A DNA stretch of 64,000 bases, taken from Shinella zoogloeoides. GTDB lineage: Bacteria > Pseudomonadota > Alphaproteobacteria > Rhizobiales > Rhizobiaceae. Shown here piece after piece: positions 54,800 through 64,000 of the stretch; the first letter of the stretch is position 1, and the number at the start of each line of letters is the position of its first letter. Under the pieces are notes generated by a model, which was not told where the DNA came from, ran no database searches, and was given only the letters and a program-made list of their open reading frames with translations. Made by a program: the position numbers and the translations under genes. The stretch lies in the NCBI RefSeq assembly GCF_003574625.1, contig NZ_QNUJ01000003.1:62001-126000 (forward strand). The letters are read 5' to 3'.

Positions 54800-55047
54800 G
54801 GCAACAGTCCGGCTATCGGGATCGCCGGCTGAGCTATCAGACCGCGACCGCCAGAGCCAGATGGGCGCACGGGTTTCGATAAAAAACTTTCCGCGGCGGT
54901 TTCTTTGTCCGTCGGAAAGGCAAGGCATGGCTCCTCGCGATCCGCGCTTGAAGGGGTGGCGGGGATGGAGGATATTTCTAATGTCCCCGCTTGTCGGCCC
55001 GGCTCCAAACCCCTAAACCGGCGGCGGGCTTTGCGACGGAGGGCGCC

Positions 55048-55209
55048 TTGGACGACAACAATGTTCTGAAGTTCGAACGCCGGAAGCCGAAGCCGGAGAA
55101 CAAGCCCGCATCGCCCGGACCGAAGAAGGGGCTGATCTGGCTCGCCGTCGTCGTGGTGATCGTCCTCGTCTGGGCCTATTACCAGTTTCTTGCGCCGCAG
55201 AGCCTCTGA
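55048..55209 (+). CDS. Small single-pass membrane protein, 53 residues
   Basis: The start is TTG 55048, with GGAGG five bases before it. The first half is strongly basic and proline-rich (FERRKPKPENKPASPGPKKG) and cytoplasmic. It is followed by one membrane helix (LIWLAVVVVIVLVWAYYQFL). It ends six bases before the convergent Inh-type gene's stop. No function is known; such proteins are common in rhizobia. Confidence 0.7.
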   Translation: MDDNNVLKFERRKPKPENKPASPGPKKGLIWLAVVVVIVLVWAYYQFLAPQSL

Positions 55210-55215
55210 CGGCAT

Positions 55216-55908
55216 CTATTCGCCCTGAATGGCTCCCGGGCCGAAATAGATCGGCCCTGCGTCTTCCTCCGCGGTGAAGGTAAAGCCGTCCGCCGGGACC
55301 ATGGTCAGGATGACCTTGTCCTTCTTCGTCAGAAGGTCGAGCTTGCCGGCGGCGAACCGCCATTTCGCCCATCCCTTGCCCTTCCAGCGATCCGGGCATG
55401 CGCCGGCCTGTTCGAGCGTCCCGCCGGTCGACGAGCGGGCGCTGACGGCAAAGCCGCAGGCTTCGGCATCGTTCGCGCCGCTGAGGGTGAAGGTCCCGTC
55501 CAGCAGTTCTTTCAGCGATTGCGGTTCCTGCGGCGCGCCGCGGTCGAGCGAGACCTGACGGCCGTCGTCGAGCGTTGCGCCATAGGACCCATCCCCGCTT
55601 TTGGACAGCGCGATGACCGTCTTGCGCAACGGGTCGATGAAGGCGATCCCGTCGTCGCGGAGGGTCCAGGCGGCGACGTCACCGAACGGGAAGTTGCGCA
55701 GGCAGGTCGCGGAGATGTCGACGCCCGCGCCGCCGATCGCCCCTTCGGTCCCGAGCGTCACGCGGCAATAGGGGTCGCCCTCGGAAACGCCGGAAAAGGT
55801 CCAGTCGCCGGCGAGCGGCGTTGCCCAGTCGACCGCATCGTCCGCCAGCGCCGGCCCGCAAAGGCCGACGGCGAGCACGACGGGCAGCATTCTCCTGCGA
55901 AACTTCAT
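55216..55908 (-). CDS. Exported tandem Inh/AprI-type protease inhibitor
   Basis: A 230-residue exported protein with a signal peptide ending near residue 22 (GLCGPALAD). Two similar units follow. The first (about 30-125) reads LAGDWTFSGVSEGDPYCRV...TCLRNF...WTLRDDGIAFID. The second (about 135-225) reads LDGTFTLSGANDAEACGFAV...ACPDRWKGKGWAKWRFAAGKLDLLTKKD. Each has a cysteine pair and a W-x-x-x-x-G-x-I/L segment like the Inh (AprI) inhibitors of serralysin proteases, which normally have one unit. No protease gene is in the window. ATG 55908 is preferred; ATG 55920 is possible. Confidence 0.78.
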   Translation of the reverse strand: MKFRRRMLPVVLAVGLCGPALADDAVDWATPLAGDWTFSGVSEGDPYCRVTLGTEGAIGGAGVDISATCLRNFPFGDVAAWTLRDDGIAFIDPLRKTVIALSKSGDGSYGATLDDGRQVSLDRGAPQEPQSLKELLDGTFTLSGANDAEACGFAVSARSSTGGTLEQAGACPDRWKGKGWAKWRFAAGKLDLLTKKDKVILTMVPADGFTFTAEEDAGPIYFGPGAIQGE

Positions 55909-56048
55909 GGAACGTGCCATTCGACCGAACCCCGCGTGATCGCTCTTCGCGCATAAGGTGCAGGCGATTTCCGGCATTGGCAAGCGGGACATGGGAACCG
56001 GCCTTCGGCCGGCACGTTAAGCCCGCGACCTTGAAAGGAGGCAGGCAG

Positions 56049-56228
56049 ATGGAAAGACAGGCTGAAGCAGCGAAGGGCAAGGAAAAGGGCGGCCGGGACG
56101 AGACGAAACCCGGCACCATCGTCGCGGGGCCGGAGGCCCATGCACGGGAAAAGGGCGGTCAGGACCCTTCGGCTCCCAAGCCGGGATCAGCGAAGGATAC
56201 GGCGAAGAAGCAGGCGGGTCGGTCCTAG
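56049..56228 (+). CDS. Small hydrophilic protein, 59 residues
   Basis: A 59-residue protein rich in Lys, Gly, Glu and Ala without hydrophobic segments (MERQAEAAKGKEKGGRDETK...). The strong site AAAGGAGG (56034-56041) before ATG 56049 and the stem-loop after the stop support it as a real gene. It is probably disordered. No family is recognised. It is convergent with katG. Confidence 0.6.
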   Translation: MERQAEAAKGKEKGGRDETKPGTIVAGPEAHAREKGGQDPSAPKPGSAKDTAKKQAGRS

Positions 56229-56243
56229 CAGGATGGTGAACTG

Positions 56244-56267
56244 CCTTCCCCCGCGGGCGGGGGAAGG
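56244..56267 (+). terminator. Terminator after the 59-residue gene
   Basis: CCTTCCCCC (56244-56252), six-base loop, GGGGGAAGG (56259-56267), then CGTTTTC. The 9-bp perfect stem with a short T tract is read on the plus strand and faces katG. Confidence 0.65.
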
Positions 56268-56285
56268 CGTTTTCGGATGGGTTGG

Positions 56286-58487
<2,202 letters not shown>

Positions 58488-58626
58488 CTATGGACACTGG
58501 AAGGGCTTTTGCGGGCACGCCTCTTGGGTCGGCGGCGCCGAAAACGTCTTCCGAGTGGCCCAGAACTAGCAAACCTCTTCCATAAATTCCAATTGTAAAA
58601 CCTAAAGGCTGCGATATGCTCAGGTT

Positions 58627-59538
58627 ATGATTGGCCTCTCCATGAAACACCTGCGCTATTTCGATGCGCTCGCCCGGCTCGGCCATTTCGGCCGGGCCGC
58701 GGAAAGCTGCGCCATTTCCCAGCCCGCGCTGTCCGTGCAGATCCGAGAGCTGGAGGATCTGGTCGGCGCGCCGCTGGTGGAAAGGGGCGGGCGCCGCATC
58801 CGCCTGACGGGGCTCGGCGAGGAATTCGCCGGCCGGACGCGGGCGATCCTGCGCGCCGTCGACGAGCTCGGGGATCTCGGCCGCGCCTCGCACGGGCCGT
58901 TCTCCGGCCGTCTTCGGCTCGGCGTCATCCCCACCATCGCGCCCTATCTCCTGCCGGGGGTCATCAAGGCGCTGACGCGGCAATATCCCGAGCTCGATCC
59001 GCGGCCGCGCGAGGCGATCACGCACCGGCTGATCGAGGACCTTGCCGAAGCCAAGCTCGACGCGGCCATCGTGGCCCTGCCGGTGTCCGAGCCGGCGCTC
59101 GAGGAGGTGCCGCTCTTCGAGGAGGAATTCGTGCTGGTGCGGCCGCCGGAGGACGCGGGCAAGCCCGTGCCCAGTTCCGACAGGCTGCACGAGATGCGGT
59201 TGCTGCTGCTGGAGGAGGGGCACTGCTTCCGCGAGCAGGCGCTGTCGCTCTGCAACATCACGCCGTCCTCGACGCGGGAACTGATGGAGGGAAGCTCGCT
59301 CTCGACGCTTGTCCAGATGGTCGGCGCGGGCATCGGGGTGACGCTCATCCCGCAGATGGCCGTCGAGACGGAAACGCGCTCCGCCTCGGTCTGCATCTCG
59401 CGCCTTGCCGAGCCGCGCCCGACGCGACGGATCGGCATGGTCTGGCGCAAGACGAACCCGCTTTCCGCCCAGTTCACCCGCATCGCCGAAATCGTCCGGC
59501 AAACCGGGCTGGAGAAACAGGTTTGCGCCCAGTTATGA
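58627..59538 (+). CDS. oxyR: Peroxide-sensing LysR regulator OxyR
   Basis: A 303-residue LysR regulator. Cys200 and Cys209 in EEGHCFREQALSLC are the redox pair of OxyR that forms a disulfide under peroxide. The DNA-binding part is LRYFDALARLGHFGRAAESCAISQPALSVQIREL. It is divergent from katG, as in rhizobia. ATG 58627 is used; ATG 58642 (MKHLRYFD) is the alternative. Confidence 0.96.
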   Translation: MIGLSMKHLRYFDALARLGHFGRAAESCAISQPALSVQIRELEDLVGAPLVERGGRRIRLTGLGEEFAGRTRAILRAVDELGDLGRASHGPFSGRLRLGVIPTIAPYLLPGVIKALTRQYPELDPRPREAITHRLIEDLAEAKLDAAIVALPVSEPALEEVPLFEEEFVLVRPPEDAGKPVPSSDRLHEMRLLLLEEGHCFREQALSLCNITPSSTRELMEGSSLSTLVQMVGAGIGVTLIPQMAVETETRSASVCISRLAEPRPTRRIGMVWRKTNPLSAQFTRIAEIVRQTGLEKQVCAQL

Positions 59539-59604
59539 AGGGCAGAGGCGAGGCGCGATGCCAAGTCGGCCCCCTGTTCATTCAACGACGAATGGTCACA
59601 TAAA

Positions 59605-60531
59605 ATGACGCAGCACTCAGAAAGGACCGTCACCGGCGCGTCGGATACGGCGGTCTCGCTTTCCAACGGCAGGGCGCGCATCACCGTGCGGCCCGATCTC
59701 GGCGCCGGGCTGACGGCGTTCGACGTGCGGCATGACGACGGTTGGCAGCCGATCTTCCGGACAGTCGATCCCGGGACGATGCATCCCTTCGCCCTGTCCA
59801 ATATTCTGCTCGTGCCCTTTTCCGGGCGCGTTTCCGGTGGCGGTTTCTCGTTCGACGGAGAATTTCATGCTTTGCCTTGCAACATGGAGAGCGAAGCCTA
59901 TCCGCTCCACGGCAGCGGCTTTTCGGCCGCGTGGCATGTTGCGTCGGAGGGGGCGGATTTCACGAGCCTCGCGCTCTCGGCGGAAGGGCCAGGGCCATTC
60001 CGTTTCGATGCGACGGTGACCTACCGTCTCATCGATGCCGGGCTCCTCATGACGCTCGACGTCACCAACCGCGCCGCCATCCGGCTGCCTTATGGCCTTG
60101 GTTTCCATCCCTGGTTCGTGCGCGATGCGGATACGACGCTCGCCGCCCCGGCCACGGACGTCTGGCTGGAGCAGGCCGATCATCTCCCGAAGGGCCGCGA
60201 GCCCGTCGCCATGCATCCGGACATGGATTTCAACCACCCCCGGCTTCTTCCTGCCCGATGGATCAACAACTGGTTCGACGGCTGGGACGGCAAGGCGCGG
60301 ATCGTCTGGCCGGGAAGGGGGCTGGCGGCGGATATCGAAGCGAGCGGGGCGCTGAACCGCTATGTCGTGTTCTCGCCCGCCGCGGATGCGGACTTCGTCT
60401 GTTTCGAGCCGGTGACGCATCCCGTCGACGCCTTCAACCTGCCCGGCGAGCCGTGGGATCATGGGCTCAAGGTGCTGGAACCGGGCGAATGCCTCGGCGT
60501 CTTCATGCGCATCACGATCCATCTCGTATGA
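59605..60531 (+). CDS. Aldose 1-epimerase family protein
   Basis: A 308-residue mutarotase-like protein. The likely catalytic histidine is in LPYGLGFHPWFVR, with another conserved histidine in AYPLHGSGFSAAW and the glutamate in VCFEPVTHPVDAFN. It interconverts the alpha and beta forms of sugars. The neighbouring convergent genes encode an arabinose-type transporter, which suggests a pentose substrate. A stem-loop follows the gene. The start could also be ATG-equivalent later codons; 59605 gives the full N-terminal strand. Confidence 0.9.
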   Translation: MTQHSERTVTGASDTAVSLSNGRARITVRPDLGAGLTAFDVRHDDGWQPIFRTVDPGTMHPFALSNILLVPFSGRVSGGGFSFDGEFHALPCNMESEAYPLHGSGFSAAWHVASEGADFTSLALSAEGPGPFRFDATVTYRLIDAGLLMTLDVTNRAAIRLPYGLGFHPWFVRDADTTLAAPATDVWLEQADHLPKGREPVAMHPDMDFNHPRLLPARWINNWFDGWDGKARIVWPGRGLAADIEASGALNRYVVFSPAADADFVCFEPVTHPVDAFNLPGEPWDHGLKVLEPGECLGVFMRITIHLV

Positions 60532-60537
60532 TGAGAA

Positions 60538-60559
60538 TGCAAGGGCGGAAGCCCTTGCA
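60538..60559. terminator. Stem-loop between epimerase and araH-type genes
   Basis: TGCAAGGGC (60538-60546), loop GGAA, GCCCTTGCA (60551-60559): a 9-bp perfect stem with a tetraloop of the GNRA class, lying between two convergent genes. No T run on either side, so termination is only likely. Confidence 0.6.
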
Positions 60560-60575
60560 AGATGGGTGAGGCCTG

Positions 60576-61526
60576 TCAGGTCCGCCGGCCGGCGGCTGCC
60601 GAGCGGAGGTTGTCGAGCAGCACGGCGAGCAGCAGGATGAGGCCGCGCACGACATATTGGTAGAATGCCTGGATGTTGAGGAGATTCATGACGTTCTCCG
60701 CAATGCCCATGATGAGCACGCCGACGATGACGCCCGTCATGGCCGCCCGGCCGCCGGCAAGCGAGACGCCGCCGAGCACGCAGGCCGAGATGACCGAAAG
60801 TTCGAGGCCCGTGGCGGCATTCGGCTGGCCCGAGGTGATGCGCGAGGCGAGCAACACGCCGGCCACTGCGCAGACGAAGCCCTGCAGCGCGAAGATCCAG
60901 ATGCGCATGTTGGAGACATTGACGCCGGCAAGCCGCGAGGCCTCGGGATTGCCGCCGATCGCCAGCGTGTTCTTGCCGAAGACCGTGCGGTTCAGCACGA
61001 AGCCGAAGATGACGAAGAAGACGGCCATGACCCAGATCGGTGTCGGGATGCCGAGGAATTTCGACAGGGCAAGCTGGTAGAAGCCGGGATCGTTGATGCC
61101 GACGGCACGGCCGTCCGAGGCGATCAGCGCGAAGCCGCGCACGATCTGCATGGTGGCGAGCGTCGTGATGAGGGCGTTGATGCGGAAGCGGGCGATGACC
61201 ACGCCGTTGATGAGGCCGACCGCCCCGCCGCACAGAAGCGCGGCGACGAGGCCGACGACGATCGAGCCCGAGGCGTTGGAGGCCATGACGGCGATCATGC
61301 CGGAAAAGGCGACGGTCGAACCGACCGACAGATCGAAGTCGCGCGAGGCGAGGCAGAACATCATCGTGCAGGCGACGATGCCGATGGTGACCACCGATTG
61401 CAGCAGGCCCAGCATGTTGCGCTCGGTCAGGAAGTTCGGAACCGTGAGCGCCACGATGGCGAAGGCGATGGCGAAGATGACGACGAGGCCCTGCTCGCCG
61501 AGGAGGAGTTTTTTCAAGGACGTCAT
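60576..61526 (-). CDS. araH: Sugar ABC transporter permease (AraH-like)
   Basis: A 316-residue inner-membrane permease with about eight to ten helices. Conserved text of the ribose/arabinose class includes DFDLSVGSTVAFSGMIAVM, INGVVIARFRINALITTLATM and ISACVLGGVSLAGGRAAMTG. Its start overlaps the araG-type stop by four bases (ATGA). The name follows the adjoining AraF-like binding protein; the permease sequence alone would not separate arabinose from ribose transporters. Confidence 0.9.
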   Translation of the reverse strand: MTSLKKLLLGEQGLVVIFAIAFAIVALTVPNFLTERNMLGLLQSVVTIGIVACTMMFCLASRDFDLSVGSTVAFSGMIAVMASNASGSIVVGLVAALLCGGAVGLINGVVIARFRINALITTLATMQIVRGFALIASDGRAVGINDPGFYQLALSKFLGIPTPIWVMAVFFVIFGFVLNRTVFGKNTLAIGGNPEASRLAGVNVSNMRIWIFALQGFVCAVAGVLLASRITSGQPNAATGLELSVISACVLGGVSLAGGRAAMTGVIVGVLIMGIAENVMNLLNIQAFYQYVVRGLILLLAVLLDNLRSAAAGRRT

Positions 61527-63055
61527 CGCGACTGGACCTGCTGTGTTGGAAGTTCGCTGGCATTGGCCACATCGGGAAGAGCGGCGGCAAGGATACGGCG
61601 CTCGTCGAAATCGGCACGCTCGATATCGGCAGCCACCCGGCCCTGACACATGACGATGATGCGGTCGGTTATGCCCATCACCTCGGGCAGTTCGCTCGAT
61701 ATGACGACGATCGCCATGCCCTGGCCGGCAAGCTCGTAGAGGATTTCGTAGATTTCCGACTTGGCGCCGACATCGATGCCGCGCGTCGGCTCGTCGATGA
61801 TGAGGACTTTCACGCCCTGTTCGGAAAGCCAGCGGCCGAGGATGACCTTCTGCTGGTTGCCGCCCGACAGATTGACGATGTCCTGCTTGCGCGAGGGCGT
61901 GCGCACGCGCAGCTTGGCGATGAAGCGCTCGGCCAGTTCCGCCTCCTTCTTCGGCTGGAGGATGCCGAAGGGGGAGAAATGGCGGCGCGAGGAGATCGCC
62001 ATGTTCTCCTCGATATTGCGGCCCTGCACGATGCCGTCGAACTTGCGGTCTTCCGGGCAGAGCACGATGCCGGCGCGGATGGCGTGCGGCGGACTGTCGG
62101 GCACGACTGCCCGGCCATCGACGCTGACGGTGCCCTGCAGGCGGCTGTCGGCACCGTAGACGAGGCGCGCCATCTCGCTGCGGCCCGCGCCGATAAGGCC
62201 GAAGAAGCCGAGAATCTCGCCCTGGCGCACGGAGAAGCCAATCGGGTTGCGCAGCTTGCGGCCGGCAAGGTCCTTGACCTCCAGCCGCACGGCACCCCGC
62301 TGGCGCGGGCGAAAACCCCAGATGTTGGAAATCTCGCGGCCGACCATTTCGGCGATGATCTGCTCGCGCGTGATCTCGGCAATCGCGGGGTGATGGGCGG
62401 CAAGCTTGCCGTCGCGCAGCACCGTGAGGCTGTCGCACAGGCGGAAGATCTCGTCGAGGCGGTGCGAGACGTAGAGGATGACCTTGCCCTGCGCGCGCAG
62501 GCGGTCGATCAGCGCAAAGAGGATTTCGCTTTCGCGCGAGGAAAGCGAGGAGGTGGGCTCGTCCAGCGCGATGACGCGCGCATCGGCCATCACGGCCTTG
62601 GCGATCTCCACCATCTGGCGTTCGCCGATCGAAAGCGAAGCGACCTTGGCGGTGGGGTCGATGTCGATGCCTATCTCCGCCAGCTTCTCCTTGACCGCAC
62701 CGACGAGGCGCGTGCGGTCGATGACGCCGACCCTGCCGGGAAAGCGGCCGAGCCAGAGGTTTTCGGCGACCGTCAACTCGGGCACGAGCTGGAGTTCCTG
62801 ATGGATGACGATGACACCGGCCTCGAAGGCATCCCGCACGGAGCGGTAATGCTGCGCCTTGCCGTCGATGAGGATCTCGCCGGCATCGGCGGACTGATCG
62901 CCGGAGAGCACGCGGATGAGGGTGGATTTACCCGCGCCGTTTTCGCCCATCAGGCCATGCACGGCGCCCTTCTTCACGCAGAAGGAAACGTCGGCGAGCG
63001 CCTGCACGCCGGGATATCCCTTGGATATCGCCCTGAATTCGAGAAAGTCCGTCAT
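61523..63055 (-). CDS. araG: Sugar ABC transporter ATP-binding protein (AraG-like)
   Basis: A 510-residue protein with two ABC domains. The first has Walker A GENGAGKST (37-45), signature LSIGERQMVEIAKA and Walker B VIALDEP. The second has a degenerate Walker A (GLIGAGRSE) but a clear signature LSGGNQQKVILGRW and VLIIDEPTRGIDVG, the usual pattern of monosaccharide importers. It is between araF-type and araH-type genes and overlaps the latter. Confidence 0.92.
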   Translation of the reverse strand: MTDFLEFRAISKGYPGVQALADVSFCVKKGAVHGLMGENGAGKSTLIRVLSGDQSADAGEILIDGKAQHYRSVRDAFEAGVIVIHQELQLVPELTVAENLWLGRFPGRVGVIDRTRLVGAVKEKLAEIGIDIDPTAKVASLSIGERQMVEIAKAVMADARVIALDEPTSSLSSRESEILFALIDRLRAQGKVILYVSHRLDEIFRLCDSLTVLRDGKLAAHHPAIAEITREQIIAEMVGREISNIWGFRPRQRGAVRLEVKDLAGRKLRNPIGFSVRQGEILGFFGLIGAGRSEMARLVYGADSRLQGTVSVDGRAVVPDSPPHAIRAGIVLCPEDRKFDGIVQGRNIEENMAISSRRHFSPFGILQPKKEAELAERFIAKLRVRTPSRKQDIVNLSGGNQQKVILGRWLSEQGVKVLIIDEPTRGIDVGAKSEIYEILYELAGQGMAIVVISSELPEVMGITDRIIVMCQGRVAADIERADFDERRILAAALPDVANASELPTQQVQSR

Positions 63056-63073
63056 GTCAGCACCCCGAAAGAG

Positions 63074-63121
63074 GCCCGGCGACTGTGCCGCCGCCGGGCT
63101 GAGGTCATCCTCAGAGGATGA
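63074..63121 (-). terminator. Two stem-loops between araF and araG genes
   Basis: GCCCGGCG (63074-63081) pairs with CGCCGGGC (63092-63099). TCATCCTC (63105-63112) pairs with GAGGATGA (63114-63121) around one base, directly after the araF stop. Such structures often lower downstream expression and protect the binding-protein message. Confidence 0.6.
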
Positions 63122-64000
63122 TTATTCGATGCCGAGGTCCTTGCGAACCGTTTCGTAATTGTCGCGCAGCGCGATCTGGCCGGCGGTCAGGATCAGCTTT
63201 TCCGGTTCCTTGCCGTTGGCGACCCAGTCATACATGTTGAGCGCGGTCTCGTAGCCGTGGCGCTTCGGCGAAATGATCACGGTGCCGAAGAAGCCCGTGG
63301 CCGCGGGCTTCTTGAACTCGTTGATCGCCGAGTCCGCCCCGCCGATGCCGACGCCGATCATGCTGTCGGCGGCAATGCCGACGCTTTCGGTGGCGCGCAC
63401 CGCGCCGAGGACGGCTTCGTCATTGAGGCCCACGGCGACCCAGTGCTTGATGCCGGCATTCTTGTTGAGAACGACGGTCGCGGCATTGAGGGCGGCTTCC
63501 GTATCGGTCTTGGCCTGGGGCGCGTCGAAGATGTTGGCTTCCGGGAAGCCGGCGGCCTTCAGCACGGAGAGTGCGCCCTCGACACGGTCGACGGCCGTCG
63601 GGAGCTGGTCGTAGGAGACGCGGATCGCGCCGACGTCCTTCATGTCCCAACCGCGCTTCTTGATCTCGTCGACGATCGTCTGGCCGACGGCCTCGCCGAT
63701 CTTGGTGGCGGAAATGCCCATATGCGGCACGTCCTCGATCGGGCTGCCATCGGCGTTCACGAGGCGGTCGTCGACGGTCATCAGCTTGAGATCGTTGGCG
63801 GCGGCCTTGGCGACGATGCCGGGGCCGAGCTTGACGTCCGGCGTGCAGATGATGAAGCCCTGGGCGCCCTGCGCGCCGAGATTGTCGATGGCCGACTGAA
63901 CCTTCTCGCCGTCTTCCGCGCCGATCTTGACGAGGGTGAAGCCCTTCTCCTTGGCGGCGACGTCGGCGAATTTCCATTCGTCCTGGAACCACGGCTCTTC
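63122..64000 (-). CDS. araF: L-arabinose-binding protein, N-terminus cut by window edge
   Basis: The last 292 residues of a periplasmic sugar-binding protein; the signal peptide and first residues lie beyond position 64000. The reading starts EEPWFQDEWKFADVAAKEKGF, almost the same as my memory of E. coli AraF (EEPWFQTEWKFAD). Later blocks such as GFIICTPDVKLGPGIVAKA, VDDRLVNADGSPIEDVP and HWVAVGLNDEAVLGAVRATES align well. It is the first gene of the araFGH-type operon. The conclusion that the sugar is L-arabinose rests on this similarity. Confidence 0.93.
   Translation of the reverse strand, partial: EEPWFQDEWKFADVAAKEKGFTLVKIGAEDGEKVQSAIDNLGAQGAQGFIICTPDVKLGPGIVAKAAANDLKLMTVDDRLVNADGSPIEDVPHMGISATKIGEAVGQTIVDEIKKRGWDMKDVGAIRVSYDQLPTAVDRVEGALSVLKAAGFPEANIFDAPQAKTDTEAALNAATVVLNKNAGIKHWVAVGLNDEAVLGAVRATESVGIAADSMIGVGIGGADSAINEFKKPAATGFFGTVIISPKRHGYETALNMYDWVANGKEPEKLILTAGQIALRDNYETVRKDLGIE

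Overview
The window is GC-rich DNA with dense, mostly chromosomal-type metabolic genes. Gene content points to an alphaproteobacterium of the Rhizobiaceae (Sinorhizobium/Ensifer, Shinella or Rhizobium-like): betI-betC for choline sulfate, PutA with a divergent Lrp-type PutR, homogentisate genes, gabD/gabT, two-subunit methylmalonyl-CoA mutase, the R. etli-type asparaginase, and palindromic intergenic repeats resembling the RIME elements of rhizobia. I saw no rRNA or tRNA genes, CRISPR array, prophage or intact insertion sequence. Both ends cut genes: betC on the left and araF on the right.

Layout. 1-1.7 kb: betI and betC (minus) with a BetI-type operator. 1.7-3.4 kb: an HdeD-like membrane protein, then a fluoride riboswitch with terminator controlling crcB and a translationally coupled single-domain EamA protein. 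3.4-9.8 kb: an EAL-CBS-GGDEF protein, a quinone oxidoreductase, an MFS exporter, and an ECF41 sigma factor divergent from an AhpD-like gene, with an ECF41-type promoter pointing each way. 9.8-17.1 kb: DUF3750, asparaginase, VOC, YjbR, LysR, GST, a PCu(A)C copper chaperone and a Tat-exported beta-helix protein. 17.3-24.4 kb: a PAS-GAF-GGDEF-EAL protein, a MarR regulator, a DNA-end-processing exonuclease with its ATP-dependent ligase, and a glutathionyl-hydroquinone reductase.

24.7-36 kb: both methylmalonyl-CoA mutase subunits, an L,D-transpeptidase, purM-purN, putA and putR. 36-43.9 kb: several small proteins, DUF1810-DUF488, the homogentisate branch (MarR regulator, hmgA, fumarylacetoacetase, maiA) and a VapBC pair. 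43.9-48.1 kb: gabD-gabT, divergent from a MerR-XRE-cupin regulator with tandem repeats in the shared control region. 48.3-55 kb: a GMC dehydrogenase with a Tat-exported partner subunit, an IlvD/Edd sugar-acid dehydratase and two drug/metabolite transporters. 55-64 kb: a tandem-domain Inh-type protease inhibitor, katG divergent from oxyR, an aldose 1-epimerase, and the araFGH-type sugar ABC transporter.

Working together. Amino-acid and osmolyte catabolism dominates: choline sulfate to choline, proline to glutamate, GABA to succinate, asparagine to aspartate, homogentisate to fumarate and acetoacetate, and propionyl units to succinyl-CoA. Several units share one design, a regulator divergent from its target with a readable palindrome between (hmgA, gabTD, ECF41, and katG by arrangement). 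A sugar module (GMC dehydrogenase, pentonate-type dehydratase, aldose epimerase, arabinose-type transporter) lies at the right. The least ordinary items are the ECF41 double promoter, the fluoride-riboswitch operon with an EamA partner, the MerR-XRE-cupin regulator with spaced direct repeats, the duplicated Inh-type inhibitor and two families of long palindromic repeats.
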